Shown: piece after piece, positions 6,182-8,230 of the stretch | Layout: the number at the start of each line of letters is the position of its first letter | Numbering within the stretch: the stretch's first letter is position 1 | Assembly (NCBI GenBank): GCA_026785865.1 | Contig: JAJAZG010000082.1 | Coordinates: 1 to 8,230 of the forward strand | Origin: Pseudanabaena sp. CAN_BIN31 | GTDB lineage: Bacteria; Cyanobacteriota; Cyanobacteriia; Pseudanabaenales; Pseudanabaenaceae | Direction of reading: 5' to 3' | DNA: 8,230 bases | Notes under the pieces: generated by a model | The model's input: the letters and a program-made list of their open reading frames with translations, nothing else | Told to the model about the DNA's origin: nothing | The model's database searches: none | Program-made: the position numbers and the translations under genes

Positions 6182-6595
6182 ATGAATAGAGAACCTTTTG
6201 AACAGCGTAATTCTGAACGTCGGCAAGAACTGAGAGATGAGGAAGAAATTCTTCGGCTGCAACAGCAGGAAGGAAGACTAGAGACTGGTAGACGGGTCGG
6301 AACGTTCGTGTGGATTGTTAACGGTATCTATTTTTTGGTAGGAGCGATAGAAATTCTATTGCTCCTGCGCTTCCTTCTGAGTTTTTCGGGAGCGAATCGC
6401 CAAAATGAATTTACTCAATTTATCTACAATCTTTCCGCTCCTTTTATGGCTCCGTTTTCCACCTTATTTGTTAGTCCTGCTTCTAATAGTGGAGCGAACA
6501 TTTTTGATTTCAATATCTTAATCGCTATTGTTGTATATTCACTCGCTGGCTGGCTTTGTGTCAGATTAGTTAGATTTATCTATGCCCAGCCTTGA
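6182..6595 (+). CDS. YggT-family membrane protein
   Basis: A 137-residue protein. Residues 1-38 are highly charged (many Glu, Arg and Gln) and probably a cytoplasmic helix or coiled coil. A YggT domain follows: first span about 41-67 (ending LLLLRFLLSFSGAN), the conserved loop FIYNLSAPFMAPF (80-92), and a second span about 108-131. There is one domain copy, whereas some YggT proteins have two. The family is linked to the envelope, osmotic tolerance and, in cyanobacteria and plastids (YlmG/YCF19), to division or thylakoid organisation; the exact role is unknown. The ribosome site is weak (GAGAG, 6171-6175). It is probably the last gene of the stress cluster, ended by the hairpin 19 bases later. 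Confidence 0.88.
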   Translation: MNREPFEQRNSERRQELRDEEEILRLQQQEGRLETGRRVGTFVWIVNGIYFLVGAIEILLLLRFLLSFSGANRQNEFTQFIYNLSAPFMAPFSTLFVSPASNSGANIFDFNILIAIVVYSLAGWLCVRLVRFIYAQP

Positions 6596-6613
6596 AGTTA
6601 CAGCGCCTTGCGC

Positions 6614-6674
6614 CATAAAACCGAAAGAGTTGTAGCGCACGCTCCACGTGCGCCACAACTCTTTCGGTTTTATG
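6614..6674. terminator. 28-bp palindrome between yggT and recO (repeat copy 2)
   Basis: Arms 6614-6641 and 6647-6674 pair at 27 of 28 positions (mismatch A6634/C6654), with loop CTCCA. The inner arm TTGTAGCGCACG matches the family at 5394-5436 and 8105-8133; the outer arm (ATAAAACCGAAAGAG) is unlike copy 1 but fully self-complementary. It lies between convergent genes: 19 bases after the yggT stop and one base beyond the recO stop. With CGGTTTTAT on both exits it is a good bidirectional terminator candidate. Confidence 0.8.
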
Positions 6675-6675
6675 T

Positions 6676-7500
6676 TTAAAAGCAGTTGTCAATTAAAGCC
6701 GAAGACTGAATGGGTCGATCAAAATGATATTGTGCATAGGCTCGTAACAATCTCTCAACTGCAAGCCAATCTGTTGTATTTGTTTCTAAAATATGATCGG
6801 CTAAATCAGACTGTGCGAGTTCTTGCATTGCTAAAAGTTCAGGCGCTGTTAGGTAATGACTGATGCGATTATGAATAGCGTTATTCATTACTTCACTATT
6901 GCTCTCGTTAGGGCGATCGCCACTTAAATCACCGTTATATTCAAGGTCGACTACCCCACCACCGACAATACTAAATCCTGCTTTCCATTTTTGATTTTCG
7001 CGCTGGGCGATCACAGGGCTTTGGGTAATACAACAACTATGCACTTGAGGCGCAAATCCTGCGATCGCCAGCAAATGATACGTCCCATGATTTAAATAAG
7101 CCAAAACATTTTGGTTGTCAGCCGCTTGAATACGGTTGAGATGCTCGACTAGCACCAAAAACAAATCTTCTTGGGGTTGATCCGATAAAGCTTGCATCAG
7201 CGCCAATTCAGACAAATATTGGGCGGCCGTGAGCTTCGCCAGAGTTTTTCCCAAACCGACAAAAGATTGCAACACTTCAGCATTTTTAATGCGATCCATA
7301 TTGCGCCCCACCGAGATCTGCAAATCATTCACCACAAATAAGCCCGATCGCCCCGCCATTGCCGAGCGATGTTTCCGTGCGCCCGCCGCCACAGCCCTGA
7401 TCAAGCCATGTTCTTTGGTGAGGATCGTCAATAGGCGATCGTTTTCGCCTAAGGGCATTCCTTTAAGATTTATTCCTGTAGTACGATATTCTTTAGGCAA
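6676..7500 (-). CDS. recO: DNA repair protein RecO
   Basis: A 274-residue RecO, which works with RecF and RecR to load RecA onto SSB-coated single-stranded DNA and also anneals strands. Residues about 1-80 form the OB fold (YRTTGINLKGMPLGENDRLL at 5-24, GLIRAVAAGARKHRS at 32-46). A helical bundle follows (about 85-150, LTAAQYLSELALMQALSD) and then the C-terminal region with GFSIVGGGVVDL (175-186). The family's zinc finger looks degenerate: only Cys156-Cys157 remain near the expected first pair, and the second pair is absent. The start is TTG; the frame is open back to a TAA at 7528-7530 with no ATG or GTG, and Met15 would cut the first strand. A weak AAAGAG site lies 7 bases upstream. Confidence 0.93.
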   Translation of the reverse strand: MPKEYRTTGINLKGMPLGENDRLLTILTKEHGLIRAVAAGARKHRSAMAGRSGLFVVNDLQISVGRNMDRIKNAEVLQSFVGLGKTLAKLTAAQYLSELALMQALSDQPQEDLFLVLVEHLNRIQAADNQNVLAYLNHGTYHLLAIAGFAPQVHSCCITQSPVIAQRENQKWKAGFSIVGGGVVDLEYNGDLSGDRPNESNSEVMNNAIHNRISHYLTAPELLAMQELAQSDLADHILETNTTDWLAVERLLRAYAQYHFDRPIQSSALIDNCF

Positions 7501-7511
7501 CTTGAGACTCT

Positions 7512-7539
7512 TTGATAGGTAGATCGATTAAGATATCAT
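7512..7539 (+). promoter_or_regulatory. Candidate sigma-70-type promoter for the GAF gene
   Basis: TTGATA (7512-7517) and TATCAT (7534-7539) are separated by 16 bases and match five and four of the six consensus positions. They lie in the 76-base divergent gap between recO and the GAF gene and would give a 5' leader of about 30 bases. The hexamers are common in AT-rich DNA, so this is only a candidate. Confidence 0.35.
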
Positions 7540-7576
7540 TTGTCGTCTGTAGATCTAATCACTTTCTGTTGCCATC

Positions 7577-8092
7577 ATGACTTCTAACAATCGGGATTTA
7601 AGTTCAGTTTTAAGTCGGATTACTAATAAGCTACAACAGGATTTAGTTGTTAGTGACACACTGCATGATCTAAGAGATGCTCTTAATGTCGATCGCGTGG
7701 CTTTGTATTATTTCTATACACAGTGGAAAGGTCAAGTAACCTTTGAGGCAATCGTTGATCGCAAATATTCGATTGTTGGCTCGACGGGGGCAGATGAGTG
7801 CTTTAATCTCGAATATGCGGCGCTTTATTTGGGAGGACGTATATATTCTACTGACGATATTGAAAAAGCGCCGATTAGCGAGTGTCATCGAGACTTTTTG
7901 CGAGGTTTGCAGGTGCGATCAAACTTAGTCTCGCCAGTCTTAACCCAAGGCAAGTTATGGGGGTTGCTAGTTGCTCATCAATGTCACACTCTGAAAATGT
8001 GGCAACCCGCAGACATTGAGGCAATCCGAAAACATTCCATCGATCTAGCAACTGCACCTTCCATTTGCAATTATGATTTGCAGTATAACTAG
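7577..8092 (+). CDS. Stand-alone DXCF-type cyanobacteriochrome GAF protein
   Basis: A 171-residue protein made almost entirely of one phytochrome/cyanobacteriochrome-type GAF domain (about residues 8-158). Family features seen: VDRVALYYF (38-46), DECF (73-76), GGRIYSTDDIEKA (86-98), SECHRDFL (101-108), LQVRSNLVSPVL (111-122) and LWGLLVAHQC (127-136). Cys103 followed by His104 matches the canonical bilin-attachment Cys-His. Asp73-x-Cys75-Phe76 matches the DXCF motif with the second cysteine; the spacing of 28 residues is that of TePixJ. I infer covalent phycocyanobilin or phycoviolobilin and blue/green-type photoswitching. There is no kinase, GGDEF or methyl-accepting output domain, and the final helix is short and unusual (LATAPSICNYDLQYN). 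An in-frame TAA seven codons upstream makes this ATG the first possible start; no ribosome site is evident. Divergent from recO; possibly cut short by a frameshift. Confidence 0.88.
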   Translation: MTSNNRDLSSVLSRITNKLQQDLVVSDTLHDLRDALNVDRVALYYFYTQWKGQVTFEAIVDRKYSIVGSTGADECFNLEYAALYLGGRIYSTDDIEKAPISECHRDFLRGLQVRSNLVSPVLTQGKLWGLLVAHQCHTLKMWQPADIEAIRKHSIDLATAPSICNYDLQYN

Positions 8093-8104
8093 GTATCCAA
8101 AAAG

Positions 8105-8133
8105 CTGTGGCGCACGCTGCGCGTGTGCTACAG
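8105..8133. repeat. Palindromic repeat, copy 3, right outer arm lost
   Basis: CTGTGGCGCACGC (8105-8117) pairs with GCGTGTGCTACAG (8121-8133) around TGC, with two G-T wobbles. The left flank CAAAAAG (8098-8104) equals the outer arm of copy 1, but the matching CTTTTTG on the right is missing (ATCCTAAG instead). It starts 12 bases after the GAF stop and could end that transcript, weakly. Confidence 0.7.
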
Positions 8134-8135
8134 AT

Positions 8136-8230
8136 CCTAAGAATTAGCAGTGGGGGGGGGGGGGGCGGCCCGGGGATTTTTTTAAGGAGGATGGGGGGGC
8201 GGGGGTTTTTAAAAAAAAAAAAAAATAAAA
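8136..8230. other. Low-complexity contig end, probably artefact
   Basis: After about 8150 the sequence becomes homopolymers: 14 G (8152-8165), further G-rich blocks, then 15 A (8211-8225) and a final TAAAA. Nothing like this occurs elsewhere in the window. It looks like sequencing or assembly error at a contig end. No gene should be called here. Confidence 0.8.

Noticed and set aside
6648..6863. Plus-strand 71-codon frame starting in the yggT-recO palindrome
   Set aside because: It is antisense to recO and begins inside a terminator-like hairpin.
5394..8133. The repeated palindromes as a CRISPR array
   Set aside because: Copies are more than a kilobase apart, differ in sequence, have no regular spacers and no cas genes nearby.

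Overview
The window looks like chromosomal DNA of a cyanobacterium, probably Pseudanabaena-like (the genus is a guess). The evidence is at least seven copies of the HIP1 octamer GCGATCGC (139-146, 602-609, 1049-1056, 2293-2300, 4877-4884, 6913-6920, 7061-7068), where chance predicts well under one; a cyanobacterial-style membrane Ser/Thr kinase; a cyanobacteriochrome-type GAF domain; and many short palindromic repeats between genes. The last ~80 bases (about 8150-8230) are homopolymer runs and look like a poor-quality contig end, not genome.

Layout, left to right: a palindrome and a 260-base gene-poor leader with a possible IS200/IS605-type end; a transmembrane Ser/Thr kinase (280-2124, +); purE (2227-2757, +); then, convergent with it, a 765-residue HTH-NACHT STAND NTPase (2874-5171, -). 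After a 417-base AT-rich divergent intergenic region comes a + strand stress/envelope cluster: csbD-like (5661-5846), a 51-residue lmo0937/DUF5670-like membrane peptide (5980-6135) and a YggT-family protein (6182-6595). recO follows on the - strand (6676-7500, TTG start), and divergent from it a stand-alone GAF protein (7577-8092, +).

The genes do not form one pathway. PurE and RecO are housekeeping. The csbD/DUF5670/YggT trio is probably one transcription unit linked to general or osmotic stress and the envelope. The kinase and the GAF protein are sensors: the first reads something outside the membrane, the second probably light through a bilin. The NACHT protein resembles bacterial NLR-like STAND proteins, some of which defend against phage, but no other defence gene is visible here.

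The most notable items are (a) the GAF protein, which carries both cysteines of DXCF-type cyanobacteriochromes at exactly the expected 28-residue spacing yet has no output domain; (b) the lone HTH-NACHT protein; and (c) two families of intergenic palindromes whose arms differ between copies while pairing is kept. One copy sits between two divergent genes, where a terminator is not expected.
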